NCBI GenBank assembly: GCA_022496185.1
Contig: WTXG01000309.1
Coordinates: forward strand, 1 to 39,326
Reading direction: 5' to 3'
Length of the DNA stretch: 39,326 bases
Source of the DNA: Multifurca ochricompacta
Taxonomy: Eukaryota; Basidiomycota; Agaricomycetes; Russulales; Russulaceae
The notes under the pieces were generated by a model. It was not told the DNA's origin, made no database searches, and worked only from the letters and a program-made list of their open reading frames with translations. Each line of letters starts with the position of its first letter. The first letter of the stretch is position 1. The position numbers and the translations under genes are program-made. Shown one piece after another: positions 29,691 through 39,326 of the stretch.

Positions 29691-30097
29691 AGGCTCCACA
29701 TCATCTACTAGTCGGGACTGGAAGCTAGGCTCGGACGTGCCGGTCGGAGTTCGTCAAGGTGTAGGTGTAGGTGTGATGGGAAGCAGGCTTTGGATGATGC
29801 TCGTCATCGTGTTTTTGTTTGTGTTTGCTGTCATGCACAGAAGTTTGGGCGGCTTTGCTTGCCGTCGCACAGCTGTGCCCTCATTAGAAGGGGAATGAGC
29901 CTAACGCCCTACCGGGCCTTAGTAGTATTAGACTGGATGTATTGTTAGATCAACCAGTTGTAGTTGAATAGATACTCAATCAAACTCTAGATATTTTGAG
30001 AATGTGCTTGTGAGCCGAATGATTGATATCGGACAAGTTCTACACAGGTTTTCTAAACAGGTTAGTGGAAAGGGAACGTGTCATAATGTAGCACTAA
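29691..30097. other. No gene recognised
   Basis: Sequence between the aldo/keto reductase 3' end and the second copia-like LTR. A short (GGTGTA)n run lies at about 29757-29775. Nothing else is supportable. Confidence 0.3.
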
Positions 30098-30445
30098 CGG
30101 TTGAACCAAGATACCGGTACATTGGCTCCGGGATAGCGGTACGACATGATTGTGATCACGCGTAGTGAAGACGCGTTCATAATTAATTAGATACTTACAA
30201 TATACATCTAAGATCGGGCATGTGATCAAATCACATCATTAACGAGATAATGCACTCGTTTAATTAAGTAGCCGATATAGTACATTAAATTGTATATAAA
30301 CTACTGTATAGCTGCTAGAGATAAATCAGTTGCTATCGCATAAACGACTGCATCTAAGCCTCTAAGTAAAACAAGGTGAGATAGATGGCTAGTAGTAAAG
30401 TAGTATCTAGTACAAGCTGCGCCATGCCTGTTTCTTACTAACTAC
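30098..30445 (+). mobile_element. Second copia-like LTR copy, head to head with the first
   Basis: The sequence GTTGAACCAAGATACCGGTA, then the rest through CATCTAAGCCTCTAAGTAAAAC and on to GCTGCGCCATGCCTG, is a diverged inverted copy of 29274-28950. It includes the TATA-like TGTATATAAACTACTGTA. The two copies face away from each other across about 820 bp. The terminal TG is mutated to GG, and no target duplication was identified. Confidence 0.65.
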
Positions 30446-30735
30446 AATAAATTTATATCTCAATCTTCGTACTTTGATCATTTGGCATTAGGGCTGAGGA
30501 AATATCAGTGATGGCCCATTCTTGTGCCTCATCTGCAACGTTCAGTTTCACTAGTCTGGACCACTACTTGAGATGGATCTTAGATGTAGTATCTATGTTG
30601 CCTCTTATCACCTCTATATCCAGCGTCTATCTTCGCTTTTAGGCGGCTATCTATACATAACCATCAACCATCGATAACCATCCACCGCCTTTCCCAGCGA
30701 TCCTCTTACTCTTTCCCATAACACAATCTAGCTTC

Positions 30736-33700
30736 ATGTCTTCAGCTCCTTATACACACATTCGCACAACTGCCTCCTCTTTTCATTTCAAGCTCATCCT
30801 AGATGCTGCTCTGGATGAGTATCTTACAAACACAGGAATAAATCTGTCCGAACACCAGCTTCTTAATAAGCTGAAAGTATGCGACACTGCGGACGCCGTC
30901 ATCGACGTACTTCAAGGAGGAACGTCTCTGTTTAACATGTTCCAGAATGGCAAAAGCAGGACGCGGCTCCTAAGGGGACTTAAACCAACCGTGAATATAC
31001 TCCTCGCCCTCACGAACTGTACACCACTCGTAAATGGAATTGGTTCGGTGGGTCCTACTTTGTGTGGCCCATTCGCTATGACCGGCTTACAACATGTTCT
31101 TTTTTAGGTGTTTCCACCCGCACAGGCCATATTTTCTGCCATTGACGTCCTTCTCTCTGTCCGTATCTCCCTTTCTTGCCCCAACCGGTTATCTCACCTT
31201 CATTCCAAGGCATCAAAGAAATCAGTGATAATTACGATTCTCTACTCAACCTCTTTGAATCCATGCAACGCTTTCTCATCCGCCTCAAGATTTACACTTC
31301 CCGTGAGACCCCCTTTACCGAGTCTATGGTTGAGATCCTCGTCAAGACGATGGCGGAACTGCTCACCATCCTCGCTCTGGCGACGAAACAGATTCAACAA
31401 GGACGACTCAGTGAGTGAACTACCATTTCTATGCTCCCACGATTAAACGTTTGGCAGGGGCGTACGGACGGATGCTGATAGGGGATAATGAGGTCCAGGA
31501 CGCCGTTCAGAGGTTGGACAAATTGACTCAGGAAGAGTCTCTCACCGTAGCGGCGCACACGTTTGGTAATGTGAACAAGATGATGTGTTCGTCATCCCTT
31601 TCGTAGTAACATTATAGACAAGGCAGCTAAAACATTCTTTGCAGATGATCAGATGAACAAGGACATTCAGACATGGCTGTCACCTCCTGACCCATCTACA
31701 AATCACAACATTGCGCGCAAACTTTACCATGAGGGAACCGCCAAGTGGTTCGTCGAAGGCCAAACATTCAAGGAATGGAAATCGGAGGGTTCGCTTCTAT
31801 GGTTAAATGGGAATGGTAGGTTGACTGCGCCATTTGAGTGCTTCTATGTTGCTGACGATCTTTTCTTGAAAGCGGGATCTGGCAAGAGCATCCTTTGGTA
31901 CATCTGCCCAGCCTTACAGGGTATCATTAGAACTCACCTGAATGGTCAGTTCCACCATCGTTGAGGATATCCAGCGTTCTGCTGGATCTGCCTGCTTTGC
32001 GAACTTTTATTGCGACTTCCGAGACAAGTCAAAGCAAAATATCCGTGGTCTACTGTCCTCTCTCTTGATACAATTATATCCCAGTCAGATGCCTACCGTC
32101 CCATCGTCTGTGAACTGTACTCGAAACATGGTAATGGCCAGAAGCAGCCCGACGAGAAGGTTCTTGCAGAAACTTTGAAGGCCATGCTCGTAACACCCGT
32201 TCAGGACGCAATGTACATCATCATTGATGCCCTTGACGAATGTCCTCTCTCTGGAATGCCGTCTAAACGTGAAGAAGTATTGAAACTTATCAAAGACCTC
32301 GTCGACCTTCGCCTCGCAAATTTAAGGATCTGCGTTACTAGCCGCCCTGAACCAGATATTCAGAAAGCTTTTACAGAGCTGGCGCAACATTGTGTATCCC
32401 TTCATGCAGAAATCGGACAAACACGAGACATCTCCGAATATATCTACTCAACCGTCAACACGGACCTCATGATGAGTGTGTGGGAGGCAGAGAGAAAGGA
32501 ACTCGTGATCAAAACGCTCTCGGAAAAGGCAAGTGGGATGTAAGCTTCAAATCAAAACGAATAGTCATTTTGCTATCATTATTCATGTCGTGGTGTAGGT
32601 TCAGATGGGTTTTCTGCCAACTGGAGACATTGCGCCGCTGTCAACCAAGGAACTTCCATTTGACGCTCGAATCACTCCCAGAAACACTGGATGAAACATA
32701 TGAGGCCACGCTACGGAGGATTGACGAGAAGGACTGGAAGTTTGCCCATCGTCTATTCCAATGCCTTGCGTTCGCTGCTCGTCCACTCCGAGTCGAGGAG
32801 GTTGCGACGATGCTTGAATTCGATTTCGACGCCAGCAATATGCCATACCATGACGCAACTTGGCGAAACCCGGACTCCAACGGAGCTGTACTGTCCACAT
32901 GCTCCAGCTTGGTTGTCATTGTCAATCACGTCGATGACAGAGGAAAAGAGAGTCGTGTTGTACAATTTGCGCACTTCTCTGTGCGGGAATTCCTGACCTC
33001 AGACCGGCTGGCGAGATCGACGGAAAGGCGCTACCACGTTCTCCCCAAAGAGTCCCATAGAGTGCTTGCGCAGACATGCCTGAGCACGCTGCTCGGATTC
33101 GACAAAACCACGGACACCAATACTATCGAGAACTTCCCGTTGTCTCGATACGCGGCAAGTTACTGGGTCGATCACGCGGTATTCGAAGATGTCTCCTTGG
33201 ATATACGAAATGGAATGGAAACCTTGTTTGACCCAGACAAGACCCATTTCCTAGCTTGGATTGGAATACATGACCCAGAACACCCCCTCGGGGGGGGGAC
33301 AAAAGACACTTCGGTACACCAAATATACTACGCGGCTCGTTGCGGCTTCCCGCAGCTGGTGGAATATCTGGGGATTAAGCAACCTTGGAGTGTAAATTCT
33401 CGAGGTGGCAATTATGATACACCGTTGAAAGCGGCATGCGTAATTGGCCAAATGGAGATGGTTAAATGGCTGCTAGACCATGGCGCTGATGTCAATGCGG
33501 AGGGCGGCCATTATGGATATCCTCTACAGGCGGCAGCAAGAAATGGAGATTTGGAGATGGTGAAATTGCTGTTAGACCATGGTGCTGATGTCAATGCGGA
33601 GGGCGGCCATTATGGATATCCTCTACAGGCAGCCGCATTTAGTGGGCATTTGGAGATGGTGAAATGGCTGCTAGACCATGGCGCTGATGTCAATGCGAAG

Positions 33701-34492
33701 GGCGGCTATTATGGATATGCTCTGCAGGCAGCGGCAGACAATGGAGATTTAGAGGTCGTGAAATTGCTGCTAGACCATGGTGCTGATGTCAATGCGGAGG
33801 GCGGCGATTATGGATATCCTCTACAGGCAGCGGCAGACAATGGACATTTGGAGATGGTGAAATTGCTGCTAGACCATGGTGCTGATGTTAATGCGAAGGG
33901 CAGCTATTATGGAGATGCTCTGCATGCAGCGGCAATAAATGGAGATTTGGCGATGGTGAAATTGCTGCTAGACCATGGTGCTGATGTCAATGCGGAGGGC
34001 GGCCATTATGGATATCCTCTACAGGCAGCGGCAAGAAATGGACATTTGGAGATGGCGAAATGGCTGCTAGGCCATGGCGCTAATGTCAATGCGGAGGGCG
34101 GCCATTATGGATATCCTCTACAGGCAGCAGCAAGAAATGGAGATTTGGAGATGATGAAATTGCTGCTAGACCGTGGCGCTGGTGTCAATGCGGAGGGCGG
34201 TCATTATGGATATCCTCTACAGGTAGCGGCATTCAGTGGGCATTTGGAGATGGCGAAATGGCTGCTTGACCATGGCGCTGATGTCAATGCGAAGGGCGGC
34301 TATTATGGATATGCTCTGCAGGCAGCAGCATACAATGGACATTTGGAGATCGTGAAATTGCTACTAGACCATGGTGCTGATGTCAAAGCAGAGGGTGGCC
34401 ATTATGGATATACTCTGCATGCAGCGGCATCCAATGGACATTTGGAGATTGAGAAATGGTTGATCGAGCACGGTTCAAGGATCAACGTGTAG
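30736..34492 (+). CDS. Goodbye-NACHT-ankyrin NLR-like protein, one-base frameshift
   Basis: Eight exons fit: 30736-31047, 31108-31162, 31210-31410, 31458-31565, 31645-31815, 31873-31897, 31950-32539 and 32599-34492, with introns of 47-79 bp. The N-terminus (F.LILDAALDEYLTNTGINL..LKVCDTADAVIDVLQ) matches the fungal STAND N-terminal Goodbye domain. A NACHT NTPase follows: Walker A GNAGSGKS (281-288, split across an intron) and Walker B YIIIDALDECP. Next come a winged-helix-type region (FRWVFCQLETLR to FAHFSVREFLTSDR) and 11 ankyrin repeats. The total exon length is one base short of a multiple of three: the frame changes between about 32074 and 32084 (IQLY to QSDAYRP). So it is a very recent pseudogene, or there is a one-base sequence error. 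The role as a sensor in incompatibility or defence is inferred. Confidence 0.85.
33404..34489 (+). repeat. Eleven 99-bp ankyrin-repeat units
   Basis: Units of exactly 33 codons run from 33404 without indel; the last has 32 codons. The common form is GG.YGYPLQAAA.NG.LEM then VKLLLDHGADVNAE. Variation is concentrated at a few codons: unit positions 3, 5-7, 12-14 and 16, and the K/W codon in KLLL or WLL. Units 2-4 and 8-10 share the same order of variants (ARNGD, AFSGH with K end, then GYYGYA), indicating block duplication. Confidence 0.93.
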
Positions 34493-36851
34493 AGCTACAA
34501 GTGGCACCTTTATAAGGTCATTCTAAACATTCAAGGGGGCTACTTTGTATGTATGTATCTTTGCAGGATCATTGTCGTAAGGATAGCTCGGGCGCTGGCC
34601 GTCCCTTCATTTCCAGACCAGAGCATATGCTCTTATTTCCAGACAGCTTTTTTTAATTAAAAATAATTGATACCTTTGTTCTGGCCGGAGAATCTGAGAG
34701 ACTCTGATAGCGTTGATTAACGCTCGCATCTTCGGATTATGCGTTGCTCCGCCGGTTCCTATTATTTGTTCTATTTGGATGTCCCTCTTGACATCTTTGA
34801 GTCACATGTCAAATTTGATGGTCTGTATGTCACTGTTACCGTCACAGTCACAGTCACCTGTAACCCGAATTTCCCCCTTTCGCTGGTGTCGCGTATCTGT
34901 CTATTGCCGTCTCGTTCATCTTCATCATGGGTCAAAAGCAAAGAGGTGGGGGGTGCAGGGGGCTGGCTAGAGTGGTGGGTCATCTCTCGCTCTTTATCTC
35001 CCCCTTTTGTTTTCCCGCGTGCGCCGGACCGGTGTTAAGAATTTTACTATTCAGTTTTGACCAACCACGATTAGTAGTTTTGCCGCGCTACTTGACTACT
35101 TCAGCTGTGCTCAAGAAGAAAGTGTTTCAATATATTCAATACAATACAATCAATAAAATGCCACTAGATCCGAGGATGATTCTCATCATTTATCATATTT
35201 CCAAACCCAAGAATTAAACTACGCGCTGGGCTTGGTTCTATAAAGTATGGCCTTCTGTGACTCTTATGAAAACGTATTTTCAATATTCTATTGCTATTAC
35301 TTATTACTTATCGGTACATGAGAGAGAAGAGGAAAGGACGGGAGAAGAGAACCGGTAGTACCTATGTGGAGAGATCTTGACCGAAGACCGACCCCGTCCC
35401 CGATTTGAACACAAACAGTATATGATTATGTCCAACATGTCCAACAAATTTCCCGACTAAGCGACTAGTTTACAAGTGATCAATTCAATTGGGTGGTCAT
35501 AGTTGCCCCCGTGGTGGGAAATAGCACGTGACCTGATTATCTTGGTGTTTAGCCGCACACACATCACATGAACCTGCACCTCCCCACCACCTCCCGCGAA
35601 TCCACGAAAATTCAAATTCTGGTGCCGGAATCTCTGTCAAGACTTCAGCCTTGTTGTCTTGCCAGCCAATAGGTGTACTGCGAGACGTCTGGCCCGCTTC
35701 AACATTGTCTTTCGTTTATCTATCCTAAATGTTCCACTCAAGGTGAACTTACTAGCTGTGCAAGTACTTTTACCTCCTTGGTTTCAAAGTCCATGAGGTG
35801 CTTGGAGAGGCTGTAGAGCACACTGGAGAGAAGCGTATTACGCTGCAGAGAAGTGGAAAACTGATGTGTAATATCTCAGTTCTGAGAGCCCAATAAATTA
35901 CGTGATAGGTTGGTAGTGTAAGGATGACTCGGACGCTGGGCATGAAACCTCCGGTCTCCACTTCTGGCTTGACCTGTTTAATCTCCCATTTCCTTACAAG
36001 TTTTGACAATAAAAATTGTTAGACAGATTCTGATATGGTACAATTGCGGATTGTGATGTGCTCCGGGCCGTCTTCCCGTTCATTGTGGTTTCATCCTGGT
36101 TTCGTCTTTTTCGTCCGTTTCCTCCTTTTTCATCCTCTACTGCTTTATTCATACCAAACCACTCCTTCAAACCGGCCTCTCGATGAGGGTGTATAAAGGT
36201 ACATTCAATGCTTGTAGTAAGACAAGAAGCAGTCCTCTCTCTTTGCTAAAGAACTTATCGACTACGTCAAGCGCAAGGTCAAACGGAACCAACTTCAAGC
36301 TTGAGCACGATGAACTTTCAAATTCGAAGTCATAGCCATCTCGGGGCTCCTTCTCTTCCTTTCCTCAGTCATCTCTGCCTCTCTCCTAATTTGGGTAACA
36401 TGCCTTGCCTCGAACTTACCTCAAATTGGATCCATACAGCAGTATGATAAGATTCAGCTGAAGAATGAGCAGGGGCAAACATTATACTGCGTCATGTTGG
36501 GTGCAGCTATGAAAAATTGGATTTAGCTTCCGATTCAGGAAGCGGATAAGATATGTGGAGGGTGTTTATTCTTGTCCATTTTGTTTACTTGTTTACCCAG
36601 TGGGCACTCACATTATCGATCCTGTCATTTAAGCAGGTCATAAGAAGCAGCGCTGAGCCCGAGCTCTCGAGAATACACAGCTTGAAATGAGGATGTTTCT
36701 CAACACTACGACTGGAAGAGAATCAGCGACTGTCTGGCCGTGGCTCAAATCTAATTCGATTCATAAATTTATCATATTCTGGAAGTTATATGTTCTGCAT
36801 TCACTATAACTTGAACACTTTCTGGATCAGCAGCCACGGCTTCCTCTGTCT
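34493..36851. other. Long intergenic region, no gene recognised
   Basis: It holds a GTCACT/GTCACAGTCACAGTCAC microsatellite at about 34827-34857, a purine/T run near 34648, and the CACGTGACCTGA-containing block at 35513-35536. A copia-like LTR relic lies near 36018-36225. A possible decayed coding piece follows at about 36290-36530 (LASNLPQIGSIQQYDKIQLK). Short ORFs here have no recognisable domain. Confidence 0.4.
36018..36225 (+). mobile_element. Copia-like LTR relic
   Basis: Fragments TCCGGGCCGTCTTCCCGTTCATT and, further on, AAGGTACATTCAATGCTTGTAGTA correspond to the end of the LTR at 28746-29274 read on its own strand (TTCCGGGCCGCC...CCCGTTCATT, AAGGTACATACTTGCTTGTAGTA). TGTTAGACAGATTCTG near 36017 may be its start. 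Degenerate. Confidence 0.4.
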
Positions 36852-39326
36852 CTATGCAAAATCGCTGCTCAACGGACGGGCATCTAAAACTCGTCCAAGA
36901 TCCGCTCCGCCGTACGCCATACCCTTCCTCCGTAGCCCGATCAACTTCTTGAATAAAGCTATCTTGCTAGTGGTGAACGGGGAGCTCTCCCCAGTGCGGT
37001 ACTGCGGTGGTACGAATCCATCTACTTCGATTCGCTCCGCACCCGGATGTACCATGTGTAACGCGAGGAGCGTGCATATTCTTTCATATTCTTCTCTACT
37101 GTCAAAGTAGAGCTGTCCTGCAAATAAATTCAATTCCATTCGGACATGTGCAGGAGGCGACCACGATCCGGTTGGAAGCACCGGTATGGAATAAAACGCA
37201 AGGTCAGAAAATGAACGCATTGACGCGGTGACTCTGGGTGCATATATGTGCAACCGCACTTTCTTGCTCTTGCGGATGTCAGGGAGCAACTCATTTGCTT
37301 CATGGGGGCTAATCGCGATGACGGTACTGTCCTTCCCTGATCCGCTCGAAAGAACCCAGTTAATGGGGCGAAGATAGTCTGTTAACTCCGAGCCATTCGA
37401 ATTTGTGGTGGTGATCGCGAAATCCGCCGTCGCGAGTGGGGATGGGGACCATTCACTTACCGAATCCAGGGCCGTGTGGATTCCAGTGGGTGCGAAGAGT
37501 GGAAGGATATACCTCGAAGAGTTTGCGAGTATTCCTGTACGAACGAACGCGCGAATGACATCACAGATGACGTGCTGAGCCGGGTAGACCTTCGGAGGGC
37601 GCCCTACTTGACGCTCTCGCTCAATTTCATGGTTTACCTCGCGCTCTTGCTCCTCCGCCATCCTAACATCGGCCAACGTCCTCATTCCTAGACGCTCTAT
37701 TCTTTCACGTAAACTTGGGATGCCATTTATTTCCAAGCCCGTCGCGGCACCATGTACATCCAAAACTGGGTCGTACATCTCTTCCAGGGTTCTTGACTCG
37801 GGTTGCAACCAAGTACCCTTCAGAGTTCCCAAGTTTCCAGTCCAACTATGCTGTTTGTACGCCGCAAAACGCTTGTGGTGGTCAAGACCTTGCTCCGCCC
37901 AGTGTGGGAGGTGATGACGGGTGTCTTCGCAAGTCTCGTGCATGGCCCAGCGGAGGATATCCAGGACGTCAACTCGATAACAAGGGCCTCCCTCACTTGG
38001 AATAAGATTCCGGATCCGGCGATCGACCTCTCCTGGCGCGAAAAACATCACCGACTGTCCTTTCCCCAGTTGGCGCATTCGCATACACCCTGCGTCATTG
38101 TCAGTCTCTGACATTCCCATGAATGTCAATGCTCGCCTTGTAGTAGTCTGTCCTTAGTGACCTTCGGCCCAAGTGTGACCGCCGCGCGGGTCCCTCGAGG
38201 AAGCTTCAAGTCTGTTCCTCGAGTGTGCGCGTCATCCAGATATATTACGCATTTATCCAGTTGCCTGTTGAAAGGAGAAGAAATAAATGGTTCTGTCATC
38301 CCATCTTGTGTAAGAACAGTGAGATGATCCGAGTCGTTGAAGAAGATAGCTGCTAAGACATCAGGTCGGAGAGAAAGCCAATGTCGGACCAATGCCTTGT
38401 TTTGGAGTTCCAGCATCTGAGCTCCGACGTCTAATAGTACTCGGATTTCAGGGTCTTGATTAACAAGACGCTTCAAGAAAGCTTTCGCGGACTCGCGTTC
38501 GCCATTTTCTCCTTCCGTACACTCATAGTGATTGTTCTCAGGTTGCAAGAGATACTGCAGAACAAGCGCATTTGTGCTGAGCTGAGAGACTGGGTCTTCC
38601 TGCGAAATTGACGTCGGCAATAAGTATCGATTGTCATTCGTACCACTGAAACCGGTTGTCAAATTCGTCTTGTCCTCCACAAGATCCCAGGCGGAGGTGG
38701 AGAGCTTGGATGGGAACTCCTTGGCCGCTCGAGGAAAGACAACTTGAGACAGATAAAAGTCTACTGCCCTTACATTCCTCGATAAGAGGGGCACTAGAAT
38801 TCGTCGACTTGAATGTCGTCCTTTGTATTTACTCCGTTGAGCTGCCGCAGTGTTACGGGAAGGTCTTTTCCGGACTCTACCCACTGATCGTATTCCATTT
38901 CAGGATTGTCGAGTTTGGATAGTAAATCAAAGCAAAGCAGTACTTGTTCCTTCGTTAAGCCGCCATAATAGTAACTGAGGCATGTCAGAGCAATGGCGAC
39001 GTCTGGGTGACCGAACTCGGCTCTCAGGCTCGGGACATCCTACATCCACAATGAACGACCATAGGGAGCCATATTTCCAAAACATACCTTTGCACGATAT
39101 GGAACGGCCATGGGAGTTCTTCCGGGATCAAGGCCATAATCGACACGCCAACGGCGTTCCTTGAGTACGTAGCCAAGAATTCCCTCGCCATCAACAAGAA
39201 GCCCACGGAGTAAGAGAATTCCACGCCATAGGGTAGTTCCAGAGCATTGAGACCGAATTAAGTCATGGTCCTCGTCAGAAACATCCCTCTGGATGATGAA
39301 ATCGACGAGTAGCCTCTCGGAATTGG
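36852..39326 (-). CDS. DUF3645/DUF3638 giant protein, 3' part, one apparent frameshift
   Basis: Three exons are visible: 39326-39088 (open at the window edge), 39039-38137 and 38089-36852, with introns of 48 and 47 bp. The second intron starts AAG|GCGAGC (GC donor). Conserved blocks appear in order: WRVDYGLDPGRTPMAVPYRAKDVPS and GHPDVAIALTCLSYYYGGL (DUF3645 type), then FPSKLSTSAWDL and FSGTNDNRYLLPTSI. Last come LLDVGAQMLEL and YLDDAHTRGTDLKLPRGTRAAVTLG (DUF3638-associated). The family is large (about 3,000 residues in fungi) and often labelled as ubiquitinyl hydrolase by similarity; its activity is not established here. A TAG at 38794-38796 interrupts exon 2, and the homologous frame resumes one base off (ILVPLLSRNV), so one base is missing near 38800. 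Confidence 0.78.

Noticed and set aside
36790..37110. Open frames on the + strand at 36790-38111
   Set aside because: Antisense to conserved DUF3638-type exons on the - strand.

Overview
The window looks like nuclear DNA of a basidiomycete, most likely a mushroom-forming Agaricomycete. Introns are 47-79 bp, the transposons are Ty3/gypsy chromoviruses, Ty1/copia-like LTRs, Tc1/mariner and hAT elements, and the host genes belong to families that are expanded in Agaricomycetes (NB-ARC/TPR and Goodbye-NACHT-ankyrin NLR-like proteins, DUF3638/DUF3645 giant proteins). The organism is inferred from gene families and intron style; no rRNA barcode is present.

Region 1 (1-22.8 kb) is a transposon nest whose order of insertion can be read from exact boundaries. 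A gypsy element called here Gy-B (+ strand, gag end to 3' LTR, 10688-17989) was hit in gag by Gy-D (- strand, 6505-10687, 5' LTR 10097-10687). Gy-D was hit in its RNase H region by Gy-A (+ strand, its 3' part 1-6504, with 3' LTR 3743-6504). The Gy-A LTR contains a non-autonomous hAT element (3894-5349) with an 8-bp target duplication. Gy-D also carries a solo LTR (7416-7916) with a 5-bp duplication. Gy-B pol is split by a 1,622-bp fold-back Tc1-like element (12998-14619) whose two 785-bp arms are almost perfect inverted copies. Gy-B runs through one shared LTR (17400-17989) into a third gypsy copy, Gy-C (17990-21311). Gy-C contains a second copy of the same hAT family (19464-20899) and ends at an LTR that itself contains an inverted LTR (21312-22340). 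A Tc1-like 3' remnant follows (to 22799).

The gypsy copies have decayed in a distinctive way. Gy-B pol is a single frame for about 3.4 kb once the fold-back element is removed, and it is broken by nine stop codons that are all TGA. That is what CGA to TGA change at CpG sites would give. All three copies keep a G-GAT-TTT heptamer at the gag stop with pol in the -1 frame. Gy-B also carries a zinc-knuckle accessory ORF after the integrase chromodomain. The Gy-A LTR contains a 5S-rRNA-like stretch.

Region 2 (22.8-39.3 kb) holds host genes. An NB-ARC/TPR NLR-like gene on the - strand (23001-25965) can be spliced into an 898-residue protein. A Goodbye-NACHT gene with 11 near-identical ankyrin repeats lies divergently on the + strand (30736-34492) and carries one single-base frameshift. 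Between them are LTR relics, a 347-bp solo LTR and an aldo/keto reductase pseudogene cut by a copia-like fragment. The right end is the 3' part of a DUF3645/DUF3638 gene (36852-39326, - strand), also with one apparent frameshift, and it runs off the window.

Functionally, the two NLR-like genes are candidate intracellular sensors of the kind linked to allorecognition or defence in fungi. They sit beside a methylation-type decayed transposon nest, a setting expected for fast-evolving accessory loci.
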